From Novosphingopyxis sp042090735 (GTDB taxonomy: Bacteria; Pseudomonadota; Alphaproteobacteria; Sphingomonadales; Sphingomonadaceae): 28,380 nt of DNA. The stretch is taken from NCBI GenBank assembly GCA_042090735.1, contig JBELIU010000007.1:1-28380 (forward strand), in the 5' to 3' direction. Below the pieces are notes generated by a model. It searched no databases. It saw nothing but the letters and a program-made list of their open reading frames with translations, and had not been told where the DNA came from. The translations under genes and the position numbers were made by a program. This document shows, piece after piece, positions 1 to 6,933 of this stretch; positions within the stretch are counted from its first letter, which is position 1, and every line of letters begins with the position of its first letter.

Positions 1-2
1 GG

Positions 3-278
3 CCCATGCTTGACGGGGCGGCCGCGGGCCCGCCCGCTACGCTGATGACCGGCGTGGAGACGGCGGCGCTGCGCTATCGCGGCTATGACGGCAGCTGGCG
101 GACCGACTGGACGCCAGCAAACCCCGCCGAAATGCCTCGCGCGGTGGAGCTTATCGTCAAGCCTGCGGGCCTTGCCGAGATCCGCCTCAGCCTGATGGTC
201 GGGCCGCAGGGCCGCGCCGATCCGAACCAGCAGGACGTCGATTTCACGCCCGAAAATCCGGCGGACTTCTTCCGATGA
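3..278 (+). CDS. gspJ: Type II secretion minor pseudopilin GspJ (C-terminal fragment)
   Basis: Only the last 91 or so codons are present; the reading frame is open to the left edge, so the methionine at position 6 is probably internal. The fragment shows the C-terminal part of the GspJ fold: a valine-glutamate-rich strand followed by 'LRYRGYDGSWRTDW', then 'MPRAVELIV', the usual GspJ ending in which a proline precedes the last long strand. GspJ is a minor pseudopilin that, in the known family, forms the pseudopilus tip with GspI and GspK. Its stop codon overlaps the gspK start (ATGA at 275-278), which suggests translational coupling. The assignment leans on position directly before gspK as well as on the motif. 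Confidence 0.85.
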   Translation, partial: PMLDGAAAGPPATLMTGVETAALRYRGYDGSWRTDWTPANPAEMPRAVELIVKPAGLAEIRLSLMVGPQGRADPNQQDVDFTPENPADFFR

Positions 279-1273
279 CCGCGCCCTGCCCACCGCGTCC
301 GCCCGAAAATGGCGTCGCCCTGCTTACGGTGCTGCTGCTCGTCGCGGTGATGGCCGTGATCGCGGCGACCGCGCTCGACCGGTTGCAGCTTTCCACCCGG
401 CTCGCCGCCAATGCCGGTTCGGTGACGCAGGCCCGCGCTTTTGCGCTGGCTGCCGAACAGATTGCGACAGCCCGGATCGAGGATCTGGTGGCCGCCGATG
501 CCGCGCAGACCACGCTCCAGGGCGGCTGGATGGGCACCGCGCGAGAGCTTCCAATACCCGGCGGCACCGCCGTCGCTACCGTGCGGGACGGCGGCAATTG
601 CTTCAACCTCAACAGCCTTGTGAAGGAGGATCGCAGCGGAGGCTATATCTCTGCGCCCTTTGCATTGCAGCAGTTCATAAAATTGATGGAGACGATCGGC
701 ATCGGGCGCGATGCGGCCTATGTCATCGCCACGTCGGCCGCGGACTGGATCGACAGCGATCAGGCCCCGATCCCGGGCGGCGCGGAGGATAGCTATTATC
801 AGGGTCTGGAGATGTCCTACCGCCCGCCCAACCGCCTGATGCAAAGCGCCAGCGAATTGCGTGCGGTCAACGGCATGACGCCTGAATCTTGGCAGCTCCT
901 GAAACCCTGGGTCTGCGCGCTGCCGGTGGCCGAGCTGTCGCCGATCAACGTCAACACCCTGCTGCCGGATCAGGCCCCGCTGCTCGCCATGCTGATCCCG
1001 CAGGGCAATCTCGATCTTGGCGCCGCGAGCGCCTATCTCGCGCGGCGGCCAGAGGGCGGATGGGGCAGCCTCCCCAATTTCTGGTCCGCCGCATTGCTGC
1101 AGGATCTCGATCCGCGCGCCGAAGCGACCACGCAAACGAAGCTCAAGACGCAGTGGTTTACCCTCGACGCGGTGATCTCCTTGGGCAATAGCGAGGTTAG
1201 GGAGCAGGCGTTGATCGATGCGCGGCAGGCACCCGTACGGGTACTTTGGCGCGACTGGGGGGAAGATGCATGA
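275..1273 (+). CDS. gspK: Type II secretion minor pseudopilin GspK
   Basis: A protein of 332 residues with a class III prepilin leader. A short polar N-terminus ends in Asn-Gly (residues 12-13), and the predicted cut after Gly13 is followed by 'VALLTVLLLVAVMAVIAA', a hydrophobic helix. The fifth residue of the mature helix is threonine, not the glutamate of major pseudopilins; lack of Glu5 is a GspK trait. The long globular part and 'SPINVNTLLP' near residues 222-231 also fit GspK, which caps the pseudopilus tip in the periplasm. The prepilin peptidase encoded at 3658-4410 would process it. It overlaps gspJ upstream and gspL downstream by four bases each. Confidence 0.96.
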   Translation: MTAPCPPRPPENGVALLTVLLLVAVMAVIAATALDRLQLSTRLAANAGSVTQARAFALAAEQIATARIEDLVAADAAQTTLQGGWMGTARELPIPGGTAVATVRDGGNCFNLNSLVKEDRSGGYISAPFALQQFIKLMETIGIGRDAAYVIATSAADWIDSDQAPIPGGAEDSYYQGLEMSYRPPNRLMQSASELRAVNGMTPESWQLLKPWVCALPVAELSPINVNTLLPDQAPLLAMLIPQGNLDLGAASAYLARRPEGGWGSLPNFWSAALLQDLDPRAEATTQTKLKTQWFTLDAVISLGNSEVREQALIDARQAPVRVLWRDWGEDA

Positions 1274-2397
1274 GCGGCGCTGACGGCCTGATCGTCACCC
1301 TTCCGCTCGGGGGAGACGAGGCGCTGCACTGGTGGCGGCTCAATGATGGCATCATCACGCAGCGCGGGCAGGATGAAGACGTGCGCGATGCCGCCGGTTT
1401 GCCCTCCGCCACACCCGGCGAGCGCATCATGGCGATCGTCCCGACCGAGCTTACTTATGTAAACTGGCTCGCCTTCCCGAAGCTGAAGCCGAAGCAGGCA
1501 GAGGGCGCCGCACGGATCGAGGCGGCGCGCCGGGGCATCGGCGGAGCGGAAGCCAACCACGCCGCCACCCGCGCGCTGGTAGACGCCGACGGCACGGTGC
1601 TTACCGCCACCATCGCCCCCGGAGCGCTGTCCGGCGGTCTGGCGCATCTTCAGGCGATCGGGATCGATCCCGATTTCGTGACCCCGGTTGGCCTGCTGGT
1701 CACGGCAGCAGATGAGGAATGGCTCCAGGCCGAAATAGGCGGCGAGCGTTTTCTGCGCTCCGCGCGCGCGGTGCTGCCCGCCGAAGACGCACTGGTCGCG
1801 GCGGTGGCGGGGGATGTCCGCCCGGTGGTGCTGAACGATGAGGAAGCGGACGCGGCGCTGGAGATCGCCTTCTCCGATCCCCCGCTCAACCTTCGGCAAG
1901 GGCGTTTCGCCAAACGTCGACGTGCGCAAGGCATGGGTAAGCGCGAATGGCAAGTCATTGCCATCACGCTGGCGCTGGCCGTCCTCGCGACGCTGCTCAT
2001 CGCACTGGTGACGCTTGCCAAATATAGTTTCGGTGCGGATCAGCAAGATGCCGCCGCCCTCGCCGAGGCGCGCACGGTGGTGCCCGAAGCGAACGATCTG
2101 GAGAGCGCCGAACGCGCCCTCGATGAACTGCTGATCGGCCGCGGCGGCGGGGCCAGCTTCGGGGCGTCCACTGCCGCGTTGTTTCAATCCGTCCAAAGCG
2201 CACCGGACGTTACGATAAAGCGCGTCGCTTATGGCCCGGACGGCACGCTCAGCGCCACCCTCTCCGCGCCGCAGCCGGAACAGCTCAATCAGGTATTGGT
2301 CCCGCTGCAGACAAGCATGGGTTATGTGATCACTCAGGCACCGCATCAGGGCGCCGACGGAGGAACGGTGATCGACATCACCGTGCGTGCGCCATGA
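1270..2397 (+). CDS. gspL: Type II secretion inner-membrane protein GspL
   Basis: A protein of 375 residues starting at the ATG that overlaps the gspK stop (ATGA at 1270-1273). An in-frame TTG at 1246 would add eight residues but is less likely. Residues 1-205 form the cytoplasmic actin-like domain. It ends in 'LNLRQGRFAKRRR' (about 206-218), the signature that precedes the membrane segment in GspL proteins. One transmembrane helix lies at about 227-250, followed by a periplasmic ferredoxin-like domain. In the family, GspL recruits the ATPase GspE to the membrane and pairs with GspM, encoded next. The gene order K-L-M supports the call. Confidence 0.94.
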   Translation: MSGADGLIVTLPLGGDEALHWWRLNDGIITQRGQDEDVRDAAGLPSATPGERIMAIVPTELTYVNWLAFPKLKPKQAEGAARIEAARRGIGGAEANHAATRALVDADGTVLTATIAPGALSGGLAHLQAIGIDPDFVTPVGLLVTAADEEWLQAEIGGERFLRSARAVLPAEDALVAAVAGDVRPVVLNDEEADAALEIAFSDPPLNLRQGRFAKRRRAQGMGKREWQVIAITLALAVLATLLIALVTLAKYSFGADQQDAAALAEARTVVPEANDLESAERALDELLIGRGGGASFGASTAALFQSVQSAPDVTIKRVAYGPDGTLSATLSAPQPEQLNQVLVPLQTSMGYVITQAPHQGADGGTVIDITVRAP

Positions 2398-2876
2398 TTG
2401 CAAGATCACGCGACTGGTATCTCGGGCGCACGAAGCGCGAACAGGTGCTGCTGGCGGCTGCGGGCGCGATCGGCGCCATTGTCATTGCCGTGTTTCTGAT
2501 CGCGATGCCTCTTATCAACGGCATCGATAACGCAAAGGGACGTTACGAGGAGGCGGTGGTGCGCCACGGGCGGATCGCGGCCAAGGTCGATCTCCTCTCC
2601 GGCGAGAACGAAGCGACAGGCCGCCCGCCAAGCGCGCCACTGGTCGACTTCATCCGCCAGAGTGCGGAGGCTGCGGGTTTCACGCTCGACGCTGCCGATC
2701 CCGCAGGCGCCGGCCAGGTGGCGATCCGCATCAACTCGACCACCCCTGAAGCGTTGTTCGGCTGGCTGGGCGGCCTCGAGACACGCGGTATCGCCGTCCA
2801 GAATTTGACCGTCGATCCCGTCGAGGGTTCGCCCGGCACGGTCAGCGTCAGCGCAACCTTGCGGCGGGCACCATGA
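2394..2876 (+). CDS. gspM: Type II secretion inner-membrane protein GspM
   Basis: A protein of 160 residues with a short cytoplasmic N-terminus, one transmembrane helix at about 18-40, a helical stretch and a small periplasmic domain ending in a beta strand ('SVSATLRRAP'). This matches the GspM layout and usual length (about 150-180). In the family GspM dimerises and contacts GspL and GspC at the inner membrane. The sequence is poorly conserved, as is normal for GspM, so the call depends strongly on its place between gspL and gspN. It has ATGA overlaps with both neighbours. Confidence 0.9.
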   Translation: MIARSRDWYLGRTKREQVLLAAAGAIGAIVIAVFLIAMPLINGIDNAKGRYEEAVVRHGRIAAKVDLLSGENEATGRPPSAPLVDFIRQSAEAAGFTLDAADPAGAGQVAIRINSTTPEALFGWLGGLETRGIAVQNLTVDPVEGSPGTVSVSATLRRAP

Positions 2877-3643
2877 AGCTTCCCAGATTGAAAAGCAGAA
2901 CGACGGAAAAACGAACCGTCGATGGTGCGCGTCGTCGCCCCCGCCTGGTCCTGACCTCGGTCGCTCTGTTCCTGCTGCTACTGATCATCTTCATGCCGCT
3001 GCGCGCTGCGCTGGGTGCCGCCGATCTGGGATCGCGCGGTATCGGTGCGCGCGAGGCCGGCGGGCTGGTGTGGGATGGCTATATCAACGATTTAACAGTC
3101 GGTAACACCACCATCGGCGGTGTCGGCGCCGCGCTTGCCCCCCTGCCGCTATTCATCGGCCAGTTGCGATTTCATCTGGAGCGCCCCGGCTCGATCGGTC
3201 GCCCCCCGATCAATGCGGACCTGATCAGCGGCCTCGGGCGCTTCGGCGTGGAAAACGCCAACCTGACGTTGCCATCCGCCAGCCTGTTTGGGGCGCTGCC
3301 GCTCGGCGAACTGAACTTGCAGGACGTCGAAGTCAGCTTCGTGGGCGACCGCTGCAATCATGCCGAAGGAACGGTGCGGGCCAGCGTTTCGGCTGTGCTG
3401 CCGGGCCTCGATTTACCGGGCGGAATGGTCGGCACGCTGCGCTGCGATGGCGCCGCGCTCCTCGTTCCGCTTGCCAGCCAGACGGGTATGGAGATGCTGG
3501 ATCTGCGCATTTTCGGCGATGGTCATTACACCACCCGGCTGAAACTGGGGGGTGACCGCGCGGCAATGGCCGGTGCATTGGCGGCTGCCGGTCTGCAGGA
3601 CACCGGCGACGGTTTCGTGCTGGAGAGCGAGGGCCAGTTCTGA
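2873..3643 (+). CDS. gspN: Type II secretion system protein GspN
   Basis: A protein of 256 residues with a basic N-terminal tail, one transmembrane helix at about 25-41 and a periplasmic beta-rich remainder. 'GGLVWDGYINDLTVGN' (about 60-75) resembles the GspN signature in which a Trp-Gly pair opens repeated strands. GspN occurs only in some type II systems, including those of Caulobacter and Xanthomonas relatives, and its role is not settled. The start overlaps the gspM stop. The 23-residue arginine- and lysine-rich segment before the membrane helix agrees with a cytoplasmic N-terminus. Confidence 0.85.
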   Translation: MKLPRLKSRTTEKRTVDGARRRPRLVLTSVALFLLLLIIFMPLRAALGAADLGSRGIGAREAGGLVWDGYINDLTVGNTTIGGVGAALAPLPLFIGQLRFHLERPGSIGRPPINADLISGLGRFGVENANLTLPSASLFGALPLGELNLQDVEVSFVGDRCNHAEGTVRASVSAVLPGLDLPGGMVGTLRCDGAALLVPLASQTGMEMLDLRIFGDGHYTTRLKLGGDRAAMAGALAAAGLQDTGDGFVLESEGQF

Positions 3644-3657
3644 ACGCTTCCTTCGCG

Positions 3658-4410
3658 ATGCTGCCCACCTTGCCGCTGTGGAGCTGGGCGCTGTTGTTCG
3701 GCCTGCTCGGTGTGATATTCGGCAGTTTTCTGGCGACGCTTTGTCTGCGCTGGCCTAAGGGACGCAGCGTACTCACCGGGCGCTCGCAGTGCGATCATTG
3801 CGGCCGGACCTTGGGGTCGGTCGATCTTGTGCCCCTGCTTTCCGCATTCCTCAGCCGCGGGCGCTGCCGAAGCTGCGGGGCGCCGATCGATAGCACGCAC
3901 AGGCGCATCGAATGGGCCGCGCTGCTGGCCGGGGCCGGTCCCTTCTTTCTGTTGCCCCCGGGTGCGGCCGCTGCCTGGGCAGTGATGGCCTGGCTGCTGA
4001 TCCCGCTCATCTGGCTGGACCACCGCCATCTCTGGCTCCCGGACGCACTCGTCCTGCTTCTCGCGATAGCAGGAGCCGCGCTGGGCGGTGCTCTTACCGA
4101 TCACTCGCTTGTCGATAGGGCGATCGCCGGAGCCGCCGGATGGTCGGTCCTGGCCGCAATCGCCGCGCTTTATCGGCTTGCGCGCAGCCAGGAGGGCTTG
4201 GGAAAAGGCGATCCAAAGCTGCTCGGCGCCCTCGGCTTATGGCTGGGGTGGCAGGCGCTGCCCTTCCTCCTTCTCCTTGCCAGCGGTTTCGGGCTAGCTC
4301 TCGCGCTGCTGCGTGCCCGCGCGGAGCCGCTTGCCCGGCAGCGCATCCCGCTGGGGAGCGCGCTGGGAATGGCCGCCATGCTGCTCGGCCTGATGCCCGG
4401 CATCGTCTGA
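3658..4410 (+). CDS. gspO: Prepilin peptidase / N-methyltransferase (GspO, PilD family)
   Basis: A 250-residue polytopic membrane protein with all the expected features. Two CxxC pairs in the cytoplasmic loop (Cys45, Cys48, Cys70, Cys73) form the zinc-binding N-methyltransferase part. The aspartyl protease pair is seen as Asp121 in 'IWLDHRHLWLPD' and Asp185 in the 'GKGD' motif (residues 182-185) followed by 'PKLLGALG'. It removes the short leader from prepilins such as GspK and methylates the new N-terminus, at the inner membrane. It follows gspN by 14 bases and probably ends the operon. The ATG used has only a weak ribosome site. It could also serve type IV pili encoded elsewhere. Confidence 0.95.
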   Translation: MLPTLPLWSWALLFGLLGVIFGSFLATLCLRWPKGRSVLTGRSQCDHCGRTLGSVDLVPLLSAFLSRGRCRSCGAPIDSTHRRIEWAALLAGAGPFFLLPPGAAAAWAVMAWLLIPLIWLDHRHLWLPDALVLLLAIAGAALGGALTDHSLVDRAIAGAAGWSVLAAIAALYRLARSQEGLGKGDPKLLGALGLWLGWQALPFLLLLASGFGLALALLRARAEPLARQRIPLGSALGMAAMLLGLMPGIV

Positions 4411-4464
4411 AGGCCCGTCCAAAACGGATCAGACAGCGCTGGCACCGCGCCGGGGCCGCACGTA

Positions 4465-4740
4465 ATGGCGCGATGGATGAGAATCGAAGACTCTGCCCCG
4501 CATTTTTTCCCCAGCGGCGTCCGATATGATCCGTTCGATCTGCTCGATAGCGCCGGGGAATTGCTTGTCCATTCCATGCGCCTGGCAATCCGGCAGCGGG
4601 CGCAGGAGGAGGATGTTCCGGCGCTGCTGCGCGATTTGGCGGATGTTCTGGATGCCCATGTCGACGGCAGCGGACAGGACATCATGCTCCATTACCTCGC
4701 CGCACGTCTGCGCGAACGCGCGGATAAGCCCCTCGACTAG
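4465..4740 (+). CDS. Small hypothetical protein upstream of HTH gene
   Basis: A 91-residue soluble protein that I do not recognise. The sequence is acidic and mainly helical, with a 'LLVHSMRLAIRQRAQ' stretch and a C-terminal 'LHYLAARLRERADK' helix. There is no signal peptide, metal motif or membrane segment. It lies 54 bases after the prepilin peptidase gene and 27 bases before the HTH gene on the same strand, so it may share a transcript with the latter. The start is uncertain: the ATG at 4465 has no clear ribosome site, and ATG 4477 is an alternative. The normal codon bias and close spacing favour a real gene, but an overlapping minus-strand frame of similar length (4429-4692) keeps confidence moderate. 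Confidence 0.55.
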   Translation: MARWMRIEDSAPHFFPSGVRYDPFDLLDSAGELLVHSMRLAIRQRAQEEDVPALLRDLADVLDAHVDGSGQDIMLHYLAARLRERADKPLD

Positions 4741-4767
4741 GCAGGCAGGGACGGTAATGTCCGCCCG

Positions 4768-5340
4768 ATGACGGCACGACTCAGCGAAAAGGAAATCGCC
4801 TGCCTGCGCGGCGTGGCCGAGCTGAAAAGCTCAAAGCAGATTGCGCGCGAACTGGATGTTTCGTCGCACACGGTCGATGCACGCTTGAAGCGCGCCATTG
4901 CGAAACTGGGCGCGGCGGACCGGTTCGATGCCGCCCGGATGTTTCAGGCCATCGAAGACTCCGAAAATACCCGCACCCCCGAAAACCCGCCTTCTTCCGC
5001 CGTGCCGGAGGTCCGGGATACCTCCGACGAGGTGGTCCGAACATTGGTATATCAGACCCCGGATGTTCCGGATTCCGCGGGTTTCGGACCACAAGCACCT
5101 CCGTCACCCGATGGGATTGGCGGCGATGAAGACCATGCCACCAGACTTCGCGACAATGCGTTCGCGGCGGACTGGACGCAGCATCCTTCCTACCTGCCGA
5201 TCCCGCGTCATCGGGGGGAGCGCAACGAGCTCACCGCTCTGCAACGCCTCGGCTGGATCGTATCGATCGCCGTCGGGAGCGTGATAATTTTCGGTGGTCT
5301 TATGGGTGGCCTAAGCGCTCTCTCCACGCTGTTCAGCTGA
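4768..5340 (+). CDS. LuxR-type HTH protein with C-terminal membrane anchor
   Basis: A protein of 190 residues. Residues 4-60 form a LuxR/GerE-type helix-turn-helix ('LSEKEIACLRGVAELKSSKQ', then 'IARELDVSSHTVDARLKRA'), with the usual Ser/Thr-Val-Asp recognition helix. Residues 62-155 are an acidic, proline-rich, low-complexity linker. Residues 161-182 ('LGWIVSIAVGSVIIFGGLMG') form a single hydrophobic helix near the C-terminus. This puts the DNA-binding domain in the cytoplasm, tied to the inner membrane by its tail, with almost nothing on the far side. There is no receiver or ligand-binding domain. From memory, proteins of this architecture are common in sphingomonads and uncharacterised. A 10-bp inverted repeat lies inside the linker region (5032-5041 and 5083-5092). 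Confidence 0.85.
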   Translation: MTARLSEKEIACLRGVAELKSSKQIARELDVSSHTVDARLKRAIAKLGAADRFDAARMFQAIEDSENTRTPENPPSSAVPEVRDTSDEVVRTLVYQTPDVPDSAGFGPQAPPSPDGIGGDEDHATRLRDNAFAADWTQHPSYLPIPRHRGERNELTALQRLGWIVSIAVGSVIIFGGLMGGLSALSTLFS

Positions 5341-5392
5341 ACGGTACATATCGAACATGCGTCAAGGCGGCGCAGCGGTGGGAGTAGAAGCG

Positions 5393-5737
5393 ATGAGGAA
5401 CCAGAGGATTGCAGCCGCCCGTGATGTGGCTGAAAAACTGCACGCAGCCGAAGCCGCGATCGACGAAGCTTTTGCCCGCGTAGCCCAGCTCAACATGGCC
5501 CTGCCTGAAGCGCGCCGCACCGCCAATCTTTCGGCCGTGATAGGGCAGGACGTCTTTTCCCGCACCGCCGGTAGCATGCAGCACCTTGCATCCGCACGGC
5601 AGGAAATGGTGGCCGCGCATCACGGACTTTTTGAAGCGCAGACCGATCTCGGCCTGGCGCGCATGAACTTTGGCGGTGGGGAAGACAAACCCAAGACCGC
5701 CAATAACGGACTTCAGGTGGTTTCGGACGCCGCCTGA
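5393..5737 (+). CDS. Small helical hypothetical protein paired with HTH gene
   Basis: A soluble protein of 114 residues from the ATG at 5393. I chose this start because GGGAG at 5380-5384 sits eight bases before it; the ATG at 5357 would add twelve residues without a comparable site. The sequence is almost all alpha-helix: an alanine/glutamate-rich helix ('AARDVAEKLHAAEAAIDEAF'), a 'LSAVIGQDVF' segment and a third helix around 'ARQEMVAAHHGLFEAQ', ending in a glycine-rich tail. I recall similar unnamed proteins next to membrane-anchored HTH genes in sphingomonads, suggesting the two act together, but this is memory and inference. No enzymatic motif is visible. Confidence 0.78.
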   Translation: MRNQRIAAARDVAEKLHAAEAAIDEAFARVAQLNMALPEARRTANLSAVIGQDVFSRTAGSMQHLASARQEMVAAHHGLFEAQTDLGLARMNFGGGEDKPKTANNGLQVVSDAA

Positions 5738-5754
5738 GGGGGGAGGCCACGGGA

Positions 5755-6264
5755 TTGACTGGGCTCACCCCAAATGGTTCGGTCAGTCCCGTGGTACTTC
5801 CAGTCCTCTATTACGTCTATTTGACACTATGTTGCGCCTATGCCTTTCTGCGTGGCGGACGCCCCGAAAGAGCCGGAGCCACGCTGGCCATCGCGGCCAG
5901 CCTCCTGTCGACGTTAACAGCGCCGACGGCGCACTATTGGTCGGAGGCAAGTTGGGCCCTTCTGATCATCGACTGCGCGACGTTCGTGGGAGCGGCGGTC
6001 ATTTCGCTGCGGACCGATCGCTTTTGGCCGATGTGGTTCGCCGGGTTCTGCCTGGTCGGCGCGATGACCCATCTGGCGACGGCGGCTCTGCCCGAATACA
6101 CTCCGAAAGCCTACGCTTGGGCCCAAGGATTCTGGGCGTACCCAGCGATTTTGTCGATGGTCGTGGGCACGTGGAATCAGCATCAGATCGGCAGGCACAT
6201 CGCGCGCTTGGCCGGCTCCTCTGCGGTAGCAGCGCGCAGCCGGAGCGGGATGCCCGGCTACTGA
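5755..6264 (+). CDS. Five-helix integral membrane protein, function unknown
   Basis: A protein of 169 residues with about five transmembrane helices (roughly 13-32, 41-60, 65-85, 89-111, 119-139) and a basic C-terminal tail. The likely start is a TTG at 5755, because a strong GGGGGGAGG site at 5738-5746 lies eight bases upstream; a GTG at 5791 is the alternative. The motif 'DRFWPMW' at the start of helix 4 and 'FWAYPAILSMVVGTW' in helix 5 resemble a family of unnamed sphingomonad membrane proteins that I recall only loosely. No catalytic motif is seen. The last 94 bases overlap the proposed start of the RadC-domain gene in another frame. Confidence 0.75.
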   Translation: MTGLTPNGSVSPVVLPVLYYVYLTLCCAYAFLRGGRPERAGATLAIAASLLSTLTAPTAHYWSEASWALLIIDCATFVGAAVISLRTDRFWPMWFAGFCLVGAMTHLATAALPEYTPKAYAWAQGFWAYPAILSMVVGTWNQHQIGRHIARLAGSSAVAARSRSGMPGY

Positions 6265-6782
6265 TCGATCAGTTCGGCTCGCTCAGCAATGTGCTGGACG
6301 CCCCGAGCGATCGGCTCTCCCATTTCATCGGTATCCACGCGGCGGAACGAATTGCTGCCAGCAGAGACGTCCAAATCTGCGCTTTGAAGAGCGAACTGTG
6401 TTCCAGACCGCTGATGGATCACCCGGTGCTGGTGGCAGATTATCTCCGGGTCCGTCTCGCCCATCTGAGGCGTGAGCAGGTGCGAGCGCTCTTTCTGGAC
6501 AAACCAGGTTGCCTGATCGCCGATGAAATCGTCTGTGACGGCACGGTCGACGAAGCCGCGATCTTTCCACGTGAACTCGTTCGCCGCGCATTGGAACTTG
6601 ATGCATGCGGACTGATCCTTGCCCACAATCATCCGTCACGCGACTGCAAACCCAGCACCGCCGACATCCGCGTCACCCAGACACTCCAGAGGGCAGCGCA
6701 GTGCCTGAATGTGGTGTTGATCGACCATATCATCATCGGATCGGAAAACTTTTCGATGCGTGCAGCCGGCCTGCTGCGCTGA
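6171..6782 (+). CDS. RadC-family JAB/MPN-domain protein
   Basis: A RadC-like protein of 203 residues from a GTG at 6171. Residues 11-50 ('LLCGSSAQPERDARLLIDQF' then 'GSLSNVLDAP') correspond to the short helical N-terminal part of RadC proteins, and this homology is why I place the start inside the membrane gene upstream. Residues 85-203 are the JAB/MPN domain with an intact JAMM metal site: His152 and His154 ('HNHP'), Ser162 and Asp165, with Glu119 in 'ADEIVCDGT' as the likely catalytic acid. RadC proteins look like metallopeptidases or deubiquitinase relatives; their old DNA-repair label is not supported by experiment. The frame stays open to 5670, but the upstream 500 bases look like a shadow of the membrane gene. 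Confidence 0.85.
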   Translation: MESASDRQAHRALGRLLCGSSAQPERDARLLIDQFGSLSNVLDAPSDRLSHFIGIHAAERIAASRDVQICALKSELCSRPLMDHPVLVADYLRVRLAHLRREQVRALFLDKPGCLIADEIVCDGTVDEAAIFPRELVRRALELDACGLILAHNHPSRDCKPSTADIRVTQTLQRAAQCLNVVLIDHIIIGSENFSMRAAGLLR

Positions 6783-6843
6783 TATCGCCACATGGCGCGA
6801 AAGCTATTTCGCAACGCCCTTCTTGTCATTGCAACGCGGTTCA

Positions 6844-6873
6844 ATCAGAACCCCGCTTCTCGGGTTTCTGGTT
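6844..6873 (+). terminator. Possible hairpin terminator after radC-like gene
   Basis: An imperfect inverted repeat, CAGAACCCCG (6846-6855) against CGGGTTTCTG (6861-6870), has a five-base loop and one mismatch and can extend by two or three more pairs outward. It lies 64 bases after the RadC-like stop and 61 before the hydrolase start. No run of T follows it, so it is a weak candidate for factor-independent termination. It could equally be a structured leader of the hydrolase transcript. Confidence 0.35.
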
Positions 6874-6933
6874 CGGACAGCTGCGTTACGTCGATGCCGC
6901 GATGAAGCCGTCAATTGAATGAGATAATCGTCC

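Noticed and set aside
4411..4464. Small inverted repeat CCGT...ACGG after the prepilin peptidase gene as terminator
   Set aside because: Only four base pairs and no T run; too weak to call.
5670..6170. Upstream extension of the RadC-domain frame, giving a 370-residue protein
   Set aside because: The added part shows no homology, is rich in Arg/Gly/Ser as expected for an out-of-frame reading of the membrane gene, and would overlap all of it.
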